NCBI GenBank assembly: GCA_037141055.1
Contig: JBAXDH010000004.1
Location: 9,716-73,715 of the forward strand
Origin: CAIVAT01 sp037141055
Lineage (GTDB): Bacteria; Bacteroidota; Bacteroidia; Bacteroidales; FEN-979
Direction of reading: 5' to 3'
Length of the DNA stretch: 64,000 nucleotides
Numbering within the stretch: position 1 is the first letter of the stretch; each line of letters opens with the position of its first letter. The position numbers were made by a program, and so were the translations under genes. The notes under the pieces were generated by a model. It was not told where the DNA came from. It saw only the letters and a list, made by a program, of their open reading frames with translations, and searched no databases. Shown in pieces: positions 35,194 through 44,229 of this stretch.

Positions 35194-36060
35194 ATGGATT
35201 ATTTGATTTTCCTGGTATTCCGCTCATTTGTTTTCATCTTCAGGTTTTTGCCATTTCGTTTGTTGTACGGATTTGGCGACCTTGTTTATTACATTGTTTT
35301 CTATATTCTTCCGTACAGGAAGAATGTGGTCCTGTCAAACCTCCGGAATTCTTTTCCCGGGAAATCAGAAGCAGAGGTTATCCGGATCGCGAAAGGGTTT
35401 TATCATCATTTTGCAGATATGCTGATCGAAAGCCTTAAAGCCTTTACCATGACAGAAGAGGCCGTGATGAAGCGGTATACTTTCAATCACACTGCTTCCG
35501 TGGATGAATTTTACAAAGCGGGGAAACCGGTAATATGTGTGGCAGGTCATTACGGGAACTGGGAGTGGGCCGGCATTGCCGCTGGCAGGCAAATGCTGCA
35601 TAAACCTGTGGGATTTTACAAGCCGCTTTCGAATAGATACATTGACAGCTTTATTCAGAAGACCAGGGTACGCGGGCGGTCAAGTCTTGCCTCCATCCTA
35701 AAAACCAGTGAAACGTTTAATACCGATTACGGCGAGCCTGCTGCATTTTATATGGTTGCTGATCAAAGCCCTTCAAGTGCCAGGCTTGCCTACTGGGTCA
35801 ATTTCCTGAACCAGGATACAGCCGTTTTGCACGGGCCGGAAAAATATGCCAGGGTGCATAATTTTCCTGTGTTTTTCGCAAGTATAAAAAAGATCAGGAG
35901 GGGATACTATTCAATCGACTTTAACCTGCTCGAAGCCGAACCCAATCAAACAAAAACCGGCGAGATTACCGGCCGGTTCATGAAAATGCTGGAAGATATT
36001 ATTACGGAGAACCCAGAATATTACCTGTGGTCTCACCGCAGGTGGAAACTCAAACGCTAA
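35194..36060 (+). CDS. LpxL/HtrB-type lysophospholipid or lipid A acyltransferase
   Basis: 288 residues, one N-terminal membrane helix, then 'GHYGNWEWAG' carrying His and an acidic residue four apart (HX4E), the catalytic pair of this family. 'SNRYIDSFIQKTRVRGRSSL' and 'MVADQSPSS' are later family motifs. It should transfer an acyl chain onto lipid A or a related lipid at the inner membrane; the exact acceptor in Bacteroidota is not fixed for all members. Confidence 0.88.
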   Translation: MDYLIFLVFRSFVFIFRFLPFRLLYGFGDLVYYIVFYILPYRKNVVLSNLRNSFPGKSEAEVIRIAKGFYHHFADMLIESLKAFTMTEEAVMKRYTFNHTASVDEFYKAGKPVICVAGHYGNWEWAGIAAGRQMLHKPVGFYKPLSNRYIDSFIQKTRVRGRSSLASILKTSETFNTDYGEPAAFYMVADQSPSSARLAYWVNFLNQDTAVLHGPEKYARVHNFPVFFASIKKIRRGYYSIDFNLLEAEPNQTKTGEITGRFMKMLEDIITENPEYYLWSHRRWKLKR

Positions 36061-36105
36061 CCCGTTTCATTTGCATTTTAACGCTGCATTTTGACTTTTG
36101 AATTC

Positions 36106-37923
36106 TCACAAAAGACCACCATTGCGGTATATCGCCAGCTGCGCATCATAAAACTTATCCAGTTTCACGCTTTTCCCGTTTCTGAGGTTTGACAAAGTTC
36201 CTTCAACAAAATCCACCTTTACCTTATCACCATGCTGTATTTCTGCAAGTGCAATGATTTCCGGTTTGCAGGTAAGGATCGGCATAGCGGCATTGATAGC
36301 GTTTCGTTCGTAGATTGCACCATACGATTCGGCGAGAATGCAACTTATTCCAAGTGACAGGAAACAGTCAACCGCCTGTTGGCGGGAGCTGCCGGCGCCG
36401 AAATTTTTCTGAGTGATCACAATGTCACCCGGATTTGCCTTCTTCGCAAAATCTTCAAATCCTTTCAGGTTGTCAAAGGTGTACTGTCCCATCTCTTTGA
36501 TATCCGTGATCGTCAGGTAACGGTTGTGAAAAATCATGTCGGTGTCAATATCGTCTTTGGGAATGATCCATACACAGCCCTCTACCACGGTTGGTTTTTC
36601 AACTTTCACTTTTTCGTGACGTACGACCGGTGATGCGCCAGTATTCCCTGTTGCATGAAACAGCATAGGCTCGGCAGGGATCTGGTCGGGCGTGGTGATA
36701 AATCCTGCGACTGCAGATGCGGCAACAACAGCGGGGGAGGCCAGGTAAACAAATCCTTTGCCCTGTTTCCCTTCAAAATTTCTGTTCCCGGTGCTGATGG
36801 TCACTTCGCCCGGCCCGTTTTGACCGACCTGGCCGGCGGCGCAACCTGCACATCCGGCATTGGAAACCATCACGCCGGCCTCTTTGAAGACCTGGATAAG
36901 CCCTTCGTCCATCGCCTGTGTCCAGATTGCATCCGTTGAGGGAACGATTTTAAGGACCACGCCGGGCGCAACCTTGCGTCCTTTCAGAACCGAAGCCGCG
37001 GCACGCAGGTCCTCGATTCTGCCATTTGTGCAACTGCCTATGAATCCTGAATCAATTTTATTCCTGCGAACGTTTTCAATGGAGGTGTCGTCATGCGGAT
37101 GGCCGGGTTTTGCTACCATTATGACAAATTTGCCCAGGTCGATATCAAATACCTGTTCGTATGCGGCTTCCTTCCCGGCAGTAATTCCCTCATAATCCTT
37201 CCCGGTAATGACTTTCAGCTCATTCAGCAATGATTGCGATGTCGGGAAAAGAATGATGATGGCACCCATTTCCGTTCCCATTGAAGCAATGGTGATGCGC
37301 TCGGCCAGCGTGAACTTTTCGGTTTCTTCGCCATAGATTTCCACCGAATAGCCCAGGAGTTTGTTCGCACCAAAAATCGAGAGCAGGTTCAATACAATGT
37401 CTTTGGCTGTCAGGTTGGCGGGTCGTTTCCCGGTGAGGTTAATTTTTACCGATGCCGGAACCTTGAACCATACCGCACCCTTCGCCCATGCGGCAGCGAT
37501 ATCCTGGTCGCCCATGCCCTGCCCGAAGGCTGCGATCGCTCCCATGATATTTGCATGCGAATCGGTAGACACAAAGGTGCTTCCCGGCCATGTAAGTCCG
37601 TTGTCGATGGCAAGATGGGTGCCAATCCCAGCATCAACATCATAAATCCTGATACCGTTTTCGCGGGCATACTGCCGGCAATAATGCTGGTTTGCCGCAT
37701 ACTTCTGATCGGAACCGCCCGGGTTGCAGTCGAAAGTGAAGATGGTCTTCTGAGGATCGTTGACCGTCAATCCGTTGTCAACCAGGTTTTTTACAACATT
37801 GGCCCCGCCAAAGTCACGGGCGGCGCGGGTATCGATCATCACATCCACGATGTCGCCCGGCTTTACGGTTTGCTGACTTGAATGGTTCGCTATGATTTTT
37901 TCAATAATATTCATATTTTTCAA
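36106..37923 (-). CDS. Aconitase / 3-isopropylmalate dehydratase family, fused large and small domains
   Basis: 605 residues. Residues 1-425 are the iron-sulfur dehydratase core: 'FVSTDSHANIMGAIAAFGQG', 'FIGSCTNGRIEDLRAA' and 'NAGCAGCAAGQVGQ', which give the three cluster-binding Cys. Residues 450-600 are the swivel domain with 'DDIDTDMIFHNRYL' and 'FGAGSSRQQAVDCF'. Fused LeuC-LeuD enzymes of this length occur as aconitase-X-like or homoaconitase-like proteins in Bacteroidota. With the dehydrogenase gene two genes upstream the pair could do citrate to 2-oxoglutarate or an analogous chain-extension step; the substrate cannot be chosen from sequence. Confidence 0.85.
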   Translation of the reverse strand: MKNMNIIEKIIANHSSQQTVKPGDIVDVMIDTRAARDFGGANVVKNLVDNGLTVNDPQKTIFTFDCNPGGSDQKYAANQHYCRQYARENGIRIYDVDAGIGTHLAIDNGLTWPGSTFVSTDSHANIMGAIAAFGQGMGDQDIAAAWAKGAVWFKVPASVKINLTGKRPANLTAKDIVLNLLSIFGANKLLGYSVEIYGEETEKFTLAERITIASMGTEMGAIIILFPTSQSLLNELKVITGKDYEGITAGKEAAYEQVFDIDLGKFVIMVAKPGHPHDDTSIENVRRNKIDSGFIGSCTNGRIEDLRAAASVLKGRKVAPGVVLKIVPSTDAIWTQAMDEGLIQVFKEAGVMVSNAGCAGCAAGQVGQNGPGEVTISTGNRNFEGKQGKGFVYLASPAVVAASAVAGFITTPDQIPAEPMLFHATGNTGASPVVRHEKVKVEKPTVVEGCVWIIPKDDIDTDMIFHNRYLTITDIKEMGQYTFDNLKGFEDFAKKANPGDIVITQKNFGAGSSRQQAVDCFLSLGISCILAESYGAIYERNAINAAMPILTCKPEIIALAEIQHGDKVKVDFVEGTLSNLRNGKSVKLDKFYDAQLAIYRNGGLL

Positions 37924-37942
37924 ATTAATTATTTAATTCAAG

Positions 37943-38046
37943 AATGCAGGCAATGCAGACAATGCAGGCAATGTATTCTGTTCATTGCTTTCATTGCTTC
38001 ATTGCTTCATTGCTTGCATTCTTATCATTGTTTTCATTGCATTCAT
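37943..38046. repeat. Short-word array with its inverse (AATGCAGGC / GCATTGCTT type)
   Basis: Left part has about four 9-base words such as CAGGCAATG and CAGACAATG. The right part has 8-9-base words CATTGCTT repeated, the inverse complement, finishing in GCATTC. The two parts can fold into one long imperfect hairpin. It fills the gap between the aconitase-like gene and the HD gene. Confidence 0.8.
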
Positions 38047-38049
38047 TTG

Positions 38050-38598
38050 CTACTTTAGTCTGTCCCTGAACGGTTCAAAGGTCATGAAATCCGCATGATG
38101 AACCACAAATGCTTCGGTTGTCCGTTTAACCATGTCACCTTCGCCTGCATGTGTGGCAATGATGTGGCAGACTTCAGCCGGTACGCCACATTGTTCAGCC
38201 AGTGAAACACCGGAGAACGGGTGCCGGAGGTATTTTCCGTACCTTCCCTGGAAGGATTTGCCGCTGGCATCTAATTCATATTCCAGCAGTTTGCCGACAT
38301 CTGCCAGGATAGCCCCGGCAATCAGGACGTCCATTTTCACAGGAAGATCCTCCTTGAAAAATTCGTTCATTTTGGTACCGGCATCCCGGGCAACATGAAC
38401 CACGCACCGTTTGTGGGCCATAAAGGAGACCTTCATGTCGGGACCGGCAAGCAGGGTAAATGGAATTTTATTCAGGTCTTCAGGGGTTAAAACGCTTCTT
38501 TCGAGCGCAAGTTCCCACGTTTTTGCAATTTTTTCGCGGAGTTCGGGATCTTCAATCCACATCAGTTCCGGCCAGAGGGTGATAATTTCTTGGGTCAT
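38050..38598 (-). CDS. HD-domain phosphohydrolase-like protein
   Basis: 182 residues from the ATG at 38598. An HD-type arrangement is seen: 'HKRCVVHVARDAG', 'IAGAILADVGKLLEYELD' (the HD position here reads AD), 'YLRHPFSGVSLAEQ', and 'IIATHAGEG'. Longer in-frame starts are translated octamer repeats and are not real. It is placed between an aconitase-like and a dehydrogenase gene in the same direction, so it may be part of that unit. The reaction is unknown. Confidence 0.75.
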   Translation of the reverse strand: MTQEIITLWPELMWIEDPELREKIAKTWELALERSVLTPEDLNKIPFTLLAGPDMKVSFMAHKRCVVHVARDAGTKMNEFFKEDLPVKMDVLIAGAILADVGKLLEYELDASGKSFQGRYGKYLRHPFSGVSLAEQCGVPAEVCHIIATHAGEGDMVKRTTEAFVVHHADFMTFEPFRDRLK

Positions 38599-38616
38599 AC
38601 TTTCCGTTTTTGTGAA

Positions 38617-38808
38617 GGGTGACAGGGTGACAAAGTAACAAAGTGACAAGGTGACAAAGTAACAAGGTGACAAGGTGACAAAGTGACAAAGTGACAGGGT
38701 GACAGGGTGACAAAGTGATAAGGTGACAGAGTGACAAAGTGATAAGGTGATAAAGTTCGTTTTACCTTGTTACCCTGTTACCCTGTTACCATATTTCCCT
38801 GTCACCCA
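38617..38808. repeat. 17-copy octamer array plus inverted copies
   Basis: From 38617 to 38752 there are 17 consecutive 8-base units in perfect phase, consensus RRGTGACA (GGGTGACA, AAGTGACA, AGGTGACA, AAGTAACA, AAGTGATA). After a 10-base break, 38763-38808 has about five units of the inverse complement (ACCTTGTT, ACCCTGTT), so the whole can fold back. It lies upstream of the HD gene and downstream of the dehydrogenase gene. Confidence 0.92.
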
Positions 38809-38814
38809 AATTTT

Positions 38815-40005
38815 TTAAAGTTTAGCAATAATTGCGTCCGCCATCTGCTGCGTGGTTGCTGCTCCTTTGCTGAATGCTTCGGGAGTCCCCGGCAGTTTAA
38901 TCATGTCGTAGGTCATCACTTTTCCCTCTTCAACAACTTCTGCAACAGCTTTGGATATTCTGGCAGCCATTTCCATCTCGCCAAGGTGTTCGAGCATCAT
39001 TACAGCAGAGAGGATCATGGCGGTCGGGTTTACGATCGACGGGTTGAACTCCGCATATTTCGGAGCGGAACCGTGCGTGGGTTCGAAAACAGCAATTTCG
39101 GGTCCGATGTTTGCGCTGCACGCAAATCCGAGTCCGCCGATAAGCCCGGCAAAACCATCGGAAACGATATCGCCGAACATGTTTCCTGCAACCATCACGT
39201 GGTATGTTTCAGGGTTCTTTGTGAGCCACATCATCTGTGCATCGATGTTTGTGTCCTGCACCTTTATCCCGGGATATTCGTTCCGAGCCATTTCCTGGGC
39301 CATTTTCAACATCATCCCCGAGGTTTCACGGATCACATTGGGCTTTTCGCAAACGGTAACGGTGTTGAATCCGCGTGCTTTGGCATATTCAAAGGCTGCT
39401 TTCAGTATCCGTCCGGTATATTTTTTTGTAAATATGCGGGTAGAGACGGCCAGTTCCGGGCGCGGGCACCAGGCAAAATTATCCCTGAATTTCTTGTGGG
39501 TCATCAGTGCATCGTAAACCTGGTCGGAAGGATTTGACCATTCAACCCCTCCGTACAAACATTCCGTATTCTGGCGGAAGATCATCGTATCGATGATGGG
39601 TTCTTCGATAACACCGCCAAATCCGCGACGGATGAAATTCAGCGGGTTGCCCTTGAAAGTCTTGCAGGGCCTCATGCAAATGTCGAGGTCGTATTTCTGC
39701 CTCATGGTCACAATCGGGCTGTAATAAGCAAATCCTTTTCCTTTAAGTTCGGGGGAAAGTTCAGCTTCCGTTTTATCTTTCGGTTTTGAAGTGATCGCAC
39801 CGAACAGGCCGATTTTATGCTGTTCCAGTAGTTTCTGGGTCCGCTCGGGAAACGGATCGCCTTCCTTGCACCAGAATTCCCAGCCGATATCACCGTGAAC
39901 GTATTCTGCATCAAAACCGGCAGCATCCAGTACGCGGATGGCCTCATCAAGGACGACTTTACCGATGCCATCACCAGGCATCGCAACGATTGTTCTTTTA
40001 GCCAT
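38815..40005 (-). CDS. Isocitrate / 3-isopropylmalate dehydrogenase family
   Basis: 396 residues from the ATG at 40005 ('MAKRTIVAMPGDGIG'). Family motifs: 'PGDGIGKVVLDEA', 'LDICMRPCKTF' (usually LRP), 'NTECLYGGVEW', 'EKPNVIRETSGMM', 'NMFGDIVSDGFAGLIGGLG' and 'FEPTHGSAPKYA'. It is an NAD(P)-dependent oxidative decarboxylase acting on isocitrate, isopropylmalate or a homologue. Pairing with the aconitase-like gene supports consecutive steps of one route. The family subtype is not decided. Confidence 0.87.
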   Translation of the reverse strand: MAKRTIVAMPGDGIGKVVLDEAIRVLDAAGFDAEYVHGDIGWEFWCKEGDPFPERTQKLLEQHKIGLFGAITSKPKDKTEAELSPELKGKGFAYYSPIVTMRQKYDLDICMRPCKTFKGNPLNFIRRGFGGVIEEPIIDTMIFRQNTECLYGGVEWSNPSDQVYDALMTHKKFRDNFAWCPRPELAVSTRIFTKKYTGRILKAAFEYAKARGFNTVTVCEKPNVIRETSGMMLKMAQEMARNEYPGIKVQDTNIDAQMMWLTKNPETYHVMVAGNMFGDIVSDGFAGLIGGLGFACSANIGPEIAVFEPTHGSAPKYAEFNPSIVNPTAMILSAVMMLEHLGEMEMAARISKAVAEVVEEGKVMTYDMIKLPGTPEAFSKGAATTQQMADAIIAKL

Positions 40006-40116
40006 AAAAGTATGAATTTGTTTGTAAAAAAAAGAGTGTGAAATTTTTAACAAATATACATTAAAATCACATTACCCAAAACAAGGGATGATAATTTCAT
40101 GCAAATGTCAACTCGG

Positions 40117-41148
40117 TCAGAACCCGGGATGAAGCGCCTGGGCAAGCCAGAAACAAAGTGCTGAAACGATGGCGGCAGCCGGGATGGTGAGCACCCAGGC
40201 AATCACGATGTTCAGGGCAATCTTCCATTTGATGCCAGTGAGATTGGTGACCGCACCCACACCGATAATCGAACCGGCAATGGTATGGGTCGTCGAAATG
40301 GGAATACCCATGCTTGTCGCCAGAAAAAGAGTAAGTGCACCGGAAGTCTCAGCAGCGAAGCCATGGACTGGTTTTAATTTTGTGAGTTTCATTCCCATTG
40401 TCTTAACAATCCTCCATCCGCCGATGCCTGTTCCAAGGGCCATGGCTGCAAAACATGCGAAAATAATCCAGTTTGTCTGGGGGTTCATGAGCGACAACTG
40501 TGCCGAGGGGTCCAGTTTCCTTGCCGCAACAAGCAGGGCAACGATAACTCCCATGGTTTTTTGGGCATCATTTCCGCCATGTCCCAAGGAATACAGTGCA
40601 GCGGAAAATAATTGACCGCGTCTGAAAATGCTGTCAACCTTTTTAGGAGTGAATTTATGGAATATCCAGATAACCGCCAGCATAAGCCCAAAGCCAAGCA
40701 CAACGCCAATCAGCGGTGCAATTGGAATAAATGTCGCCGTTTCCATCACCTTGGACCAATGGATGATGCTGGTCCCTTTGTGTGCCATCCCTGCACCAAC
40801 CAGTCCGCCAATAAGTGCGTGTGAGGAGCTCGAAGGCAGTCCGTACCACCAGGTGACAAGGTCCCAAAGAATTGCTCCAAGAAGTCCGGTGAGGATGATG
40901 TATATGAAGGCAGGGTCTGCCGGGTCGATGATGACAATCTTGGCGATGGTATTGGCAACTTTCGGGGCAAAAACGAACATCGCCGCGAAATTAAAAAAGG
41001 CAGCCCAGTATACTGCAAATTTTGGAGACAGTACTTTTGTGGAAACGATCGTGGCAATGGAATTTGCTGCATCATGAAATCCGTTGATGATATCGAAAAT
41101 CAATGCAACGGCAATGGTGATGACAACAATGACTAATATTGAATTCAT
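40117..41148 (-). CDS. pitA: Low-affinity inorganic phosphate transporter, PiT family
   Basis: 343 residues, about ten helices. The two inverted-repeat signatures are 'INGFHDAANSIATIVSTKVL' and 'SLGHGGNDAQKTMGVIVAL'. It moves phosphate (often as metal phosphate) with a cation across the inner membrane. It follows the DUF47 gene by 30 bases, the classic DUF47-PiT pair. Confidence 0.93.
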   Translation of the reverse strand: MNSILVIVVITIAVALIFDIINGFHDAANSIATIVSTKVLSPKFAVYWAAFFNFAAMFVFAPKVANTIAKIVIIDPADPAFIYIILTGLLGAILWDLVTWWYGLPSSSSHALIGGLVGAGMAHKGTSIIHWSKVMETATFIPIAPLIGVVLGFGLMLAVIWIFHKFTPKKVDSIFRRGQLFSAALYSLGHGGNDAQKTMGVIVALLVAARKLDPSAQLSLMNPQTNWIIFACFAAMALGTGIGGWRIVKTMGMKLTKLKPVHGFAAETSGALTLFLATSMGIPISTTHTIAGSIIGVGAVTNLTGIKWKIALNIVIAWVLTIPAAAIVSALCFWLAQALHPGF

Positions 41149-41178
41149 AGATGGTTTATAAGGGATTGAAACAGGTCA

Positions 41179-41805
41179 TCAGGCATTGTCGATCAGGATA
41201 CTCTCAATGGTATTGGCAACCCGTTCGATACGGTCAACGGCTTTTTCCAAACGTTCAAAAACTTCTTTCCATTTGATGATCATCATGATATCATTTGTTT
41301 TGAAAAGATTGGCGATGGCAATGCGTGAAATATCGTCTGCCTGGTTCTCGAACTCATGGATCTGCGCACATTTATCCCTGATGGTCTTACTGTTCTTTTT
41401 TGTATTCCGAAGGTCTTTGATAGCCTCTTCCAGCACCAGGTTGCTGTTGTGGATGATCTTGGCAAATTCAAGCGTGTCGGGCTTAAGTTCTTCAATATCA
41501 TAATAAAATAACCTGAAAGTTGCTGCATTCATCTGATCGGCAAAATCGTCCATACCGTTCACAAGCTGGTAAATCTGGTCGCGGTCAATAGGGGTGATGA
41601 ATGTTTTATGCAGCAGATCGATGCACTCCTTGGCAACTTTATCGGCTTCCCGTTCGAGACGTTTGATGGCCTTGGTGGCGACTTCGGGATGTTTCTTCTC
41701 CTTTACCAGCGCAAGGAACTCAACACTGATCTGGATATTGGTACTCATCAACCTTTCGAAATAATCAAAAAAGGCATATTCTTGGGGGAGCAGTCCTCGT
41801 AACAT
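41179..41805 (-). CDS. DUF47 (PhoU-like) regulator of the phosphate transporter
   Basis: 208 residues, all helical, TIGR00153 type: 'YFERLMSTNIQISVEFLALV', 'READKVAKECIDLLHKTFIT', 'YQLVNGMDDFADQMNAA', 'DIMMIIKWKEVFERLEKAVD'. PhoU-like proteins carry metal sites in E/DxxxD motifs between helices. It is cotranscribed with PiT and probably gates it. Confidence 0.92.
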   Translation of the reverse strand: MLRGLLPQEYAFFDYFERLMSTNIQISVEFLALVKEKKHPEVATKAIKRLEREADKVAKECIDLLHKTFITPIDRDQIYQLVNGMDDFADQMNAATFRLFYYDIEELKPDTLEFAKIIHNSNLVLEEAIKDLRNTKKNSKTIRDKCAQIHEFENQADDISRIAIANLFKTNDIMMIIKWKEVFERLEKAVDRIERVANTIESILIDNA

Positions 41806-41871
41806 GGATGAAATTTATAAGTAAATAATGAGTTTAAAAACGGGTTGATTTAACAAAACGTTCAACCGTGT

Positions 41872-41879
41872 CAAAAATA
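41872..41879 (-). promoter_or_regulatory. Candidate -7 box for the DUF47-pitA operon
   Basis: Minus-strand TATTTTTG with TTG (complement of 41902-41904) about 22 bases upstream, slightly longer than the normal 19-21 spacing. Confidence 0.5.
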
Positions 41880-41931
41880 GACAAATTGGTGCAATTGAAG
41901 TCAACATGTTAACATCTTCTTATTATTTTCT

Positions 41932-41939
41932 TACTTTTG
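41932..41939 (+). promoter_or_regulatory. Candidate -7 box for the cca gene
   Basis: TACTTTTG, 15 bases before the ATG at 41955. It implies a very short leader and rules out the in-frame TTG at 41937 as a start. Confidence 0.5.
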
Positions 41940-41954
41940 AGGCCGTATCAAATT

Positions 41955-43379
41955 ATGGAAAAATTAACTCATTATCTCGAACATCCTGTTTTCAGTGTAG
42001 TCTCGGCAGTTGCAGGCAGCATGCAGGTGCGCGCTTTTGTGATCGGTGGATTCGTTCGGGACTTGCTGCTGCATCGCGACAACAAGCAGGACATTGACAT
42101 TGTCGTAACAGGAAGCGGTATCGATTTTGCCCACCAGGTCGCCGAAATGCTAGGGGGAGATGTTCCGGTGAAATTCTTCAGGAATTTTGGCACGGCCATG
42201 CTGAACTACCATGGATGGAAAATCGAATTTGTGGGCGCCCGGAAGGAATCCTACCGGCGCAATTCACGCAAACCGCTTGTGGAAGACGGTACCATCGAGG
42301 ACGATCAGAAGCGCCGTGACTTTACCATCAATGCCATGGCCATCGATTTGACGGCTGAAAATTATGGACTGCTGAACGATCCCTTCGATGGCATCGGTGA
42401 CCTGGAGCGCAGGGTCATACGTACACCGCTGGACCCGGATATCACTTTTTCCGATGATCCGCTGCGCATGATGCGCGCCATCAGGTTTGCCACCCAGCTG
42501 AATTTCATCATTGAACCATCCTGCTTTGAAGCAATATCAAGGAATGCCGAACGGATTTCAATCGTCTCCATGGAGCGTGTTTCCGATGAATTCAACCTGA
42601 TCATCCAGGCGGCGGTTCCATCGGCGGGATTTCGGATGCTGGATGAATGCGGACTTCTTAAAATCATATTCCCGGAATTTTGTGAGCTGAAGGGCTCCGA
42701 AATGATCGAAGGCAAGGGACATAAGGATAATTTTTATCACACGCTGGCCGTGCTCGACAATGTTGCGCAGGTGTCGGATAATCTGTGGCTGCGCTGGGCA
42801 TCGATACTCCATGACATTGCCAAGCCGCTCACCAAAAAGTTTATCCAGGGTACGGGCTGGACTTTTCATGCGCATGAATTCAGGGGCGCCAAAATGGTTC
42901 CGCATATCTTCAGGAAGCTGAAACTTCCGCTGAATGAAAAGATGCATTATGTCGAGAAACTCGTTCTGCTACATCTCCGCCCGATCGTCCTGGCTGAAGA
43001 TGTCGTGACGGATTCGGCGGTACGCAGGCTGCTGTTTGAAGCGGGAGACGACATTGATGACCTGATGCTCCTTTGCAATGCCGACATCACATCCAAAAAC
43101 CCGGACAAGGTAAAACGATTCATTTCCAATTTCAACATCGTCAGGCAGAAGTTGAAGGAAATTGAGGAGAAAGATCAGTTGCGCAACTGGCAACCTCCGA
43201 TCACAGGTGAAGTAATCATGCAAACTTTCGGAATACCTCCTTCCAGGCCGGTAGGTATAATCAAGGAAGCAATCACCGAAGCCATCCTTGAAGGCGAAAT
43301 TCCAAACAATTATGAAGCAGCCTACCAGCTGATGCTCCGGGAAGGGGAGAAACTGGGGCTGGTTAAATCGGTCTTTTGA
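41955..43379 (+). CDS. cca: CCA-adding / poly(A) polymerase-type tRNA nucleotidyltransferase with HD domain
   Basis: 474 residues from the ATG at 41955. Class II nucleotidyltransferase head: 'AFVIGGFVRDLLL', 'DIDIVVTG' (catalytic Asp pair), 'DFTINAMAIDL', and 'DPLRMMRAIRFATQL'. A C-terminal HD domain follows: 'HDIAKPLTKK', 'HFHAHEF'-like segment 'TFHAHEFRGAKMV'. This is the usual CCA enzyme in Bacteroidota. Divergent from DUF47-pitA; 64 bases before the next gene. Confidence 0.92.
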   Translation: MEKLTHYLEHPVFSVVSAVAGSMQVRAFVIGGFVRDLLLHRDNKQDIDIVVTGSGIDFAHQVAEMLGGDVPVKFFRNFGTAMLNYHGWKIEFVGARKESYRRNSRKPLVEDGTIEDDQKRRDFTINAMAIDLTAENYGLLNDPFDGIGDLERRVIRTPLDPDITFSDDPLRMMRAIRFATQLNFIIEPSCFEAISRNAERISIVSMERVSDEFNLIIQAAVPSAGFRMLDECGLLKIIFPEFCELKGSEMIEGKGHKDNFYHTLAVLDNVAQVSDNLWLRWASILHDIAKPLTKKFIQGTGWTFHAHEFRGAKMVPHIFRKLKLPLNEKMHYVEKLVLLHLRPIVLAEDVVTDSAVRRLLFEAGDDIDDLMLLCNADITSKNPDKVKRFISNFNIVRQKLKEIEEKDQLRNWQPPITGEVIMQTFGIPPSRPVGIIKEAITEAILEGEIPNNYEAAYQLMLREGEKLGLVKSVF

Positions 43380-43411
43380 ACCTTTTTTCTATTTTGTTGA
43401 CCGGAATTTTA

Positions 43412-43419
43412 TATTTTTG
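43412..43419 (+). promoter_or_regulatory. Candidate -7 box for the ORF-3-like / miaA pair
   Basis: TATTTTTG, 25 bases before the start at 43444; no proper -33 box. It may be an internal promoter. Confidence 0.4.
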
Positions 43420-43443
43420 AACCGGATTTTAGTTTAAGCGAAC

Positions 43444-44229
43444 ATGTTGATTTACCGTTTTAGAATAACTTGCGAGGAGCATGATGGTTTTCTCAGGGAA
43501 ATAGAGATTCAGCCGAATCAGACTTTTCTTGATTTTCATCATATTATGGTTGATTCAGCTGAATTGCTGCAATGCGACCGGGCCTCATTTTTCAAGACGG
43601 ATAAAAAGTATATCAAGGACAAGGAAGTCTCACTCAAGGCGGAAAAGAGGCAGGTCAGGAAGTATGATGAGGATCTTGACCAGGTTGTTTCCGAATCGGT
43701 CACCCTGCCGCTGATGAAGGTGGAAAAATTAAAAAACTACATCGAGGATCCGCATCAGAAAATGATTTATGAATTTGTTGGCCGTGATTCCTTTTCGTTT
43801 CATGTCGAGCTGTTTAAAATATTTCCTTCCGACGGGTCCGTTTCTTTTCCGCGATGTACAAAACGTGTGGCGGAATTACCGAAGAAGGCTGAACAACCCC
43901 CTGCAACTGCTGATGTGCCTGTAGCCCCGAAGGTTGTTATTCCGAAGATCCCTCTGCCGAAAATCCAGGAGCTTGTCAAATTTGATGATATCGTGGAAGA
44001 TATGCAGGAGCTGGCAGCCATTGAAAACGACCTCGAAGGATTGATGGAAGAAACCGCCGACGAACCGGAGCAGGCCGAAACCGAAGAGCATGGTGACCAT
44101 GACTTTTTATACGGGGAACATGATGAGCCTGAGGAGGATGAAAAAATCGATCATTTAGACGATTACGAGGATATTGAAAACCTGGATAAGCGTTTATCCG
44201 GTTTTGACCGTGATTCGGATGACTACTGA
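43444..44229 (+). CDS. Plasmid pRiA4b ORF-3-like protein
   Basis: 261 residues. The first 130 resemble the pRiA4b ORF-3 family (PF07929): 'IYRFRITCEEHDGFLREIEI', 'FLDFHHIMVDS', 'ASFFKTDKKY', with 'HQKMIYEFVG' and 'FHVELFKIF' later. The middle is Pro/Ala-rich and the C-terminus strongly acidic (Glu/Asp runs from about residue 195). No enzyme motif is seen. A protein of this kind commonly precedes miaA in Bacteroidota; the two genes overlap by 11 bases here, so they are co-expressed. Confidence 0.6.
   Translation: MLIYRFRITCEEHDGFLREIEIQPNQTFLDFHHIMVDSAELLQCDRASFFKTDKKYIKDKEVSLKAEKRQVRKYDEDLDQVVSESVTLPLMKVEKLKNYIEDPHQKMIYEFVGRDSFSFHVELFKIFPSDGSVSFPRCTKRVAELPKKAEQPPATADVPVAPKVVIPKIPLPKIQELVKFDDIVEDMQELAAIENDLEGLMEETADEPEQAETEEHGDHDFLYGEHDEPEEDEKIDHLDDYEDIENLDKRLSGFDRDSDDY

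Noticed and set aside
38599..38673. Longer start of the HD protein (25 extra residues)
   Set aside because: The extra residues (repeated VTLS/CYFV words) are translated octamer repeats; the ATG at 38598 starts the family-like sequence.
38617..38808. CRISPR array
   Set aside because: Units are 8 bases with no spacers and variable letters; no cas gene is present in the window.
41937..41954. TTG start for the cca gene
   Set aside because: It overlaps the -7 box TACTTTTG; transcription would begin after it.
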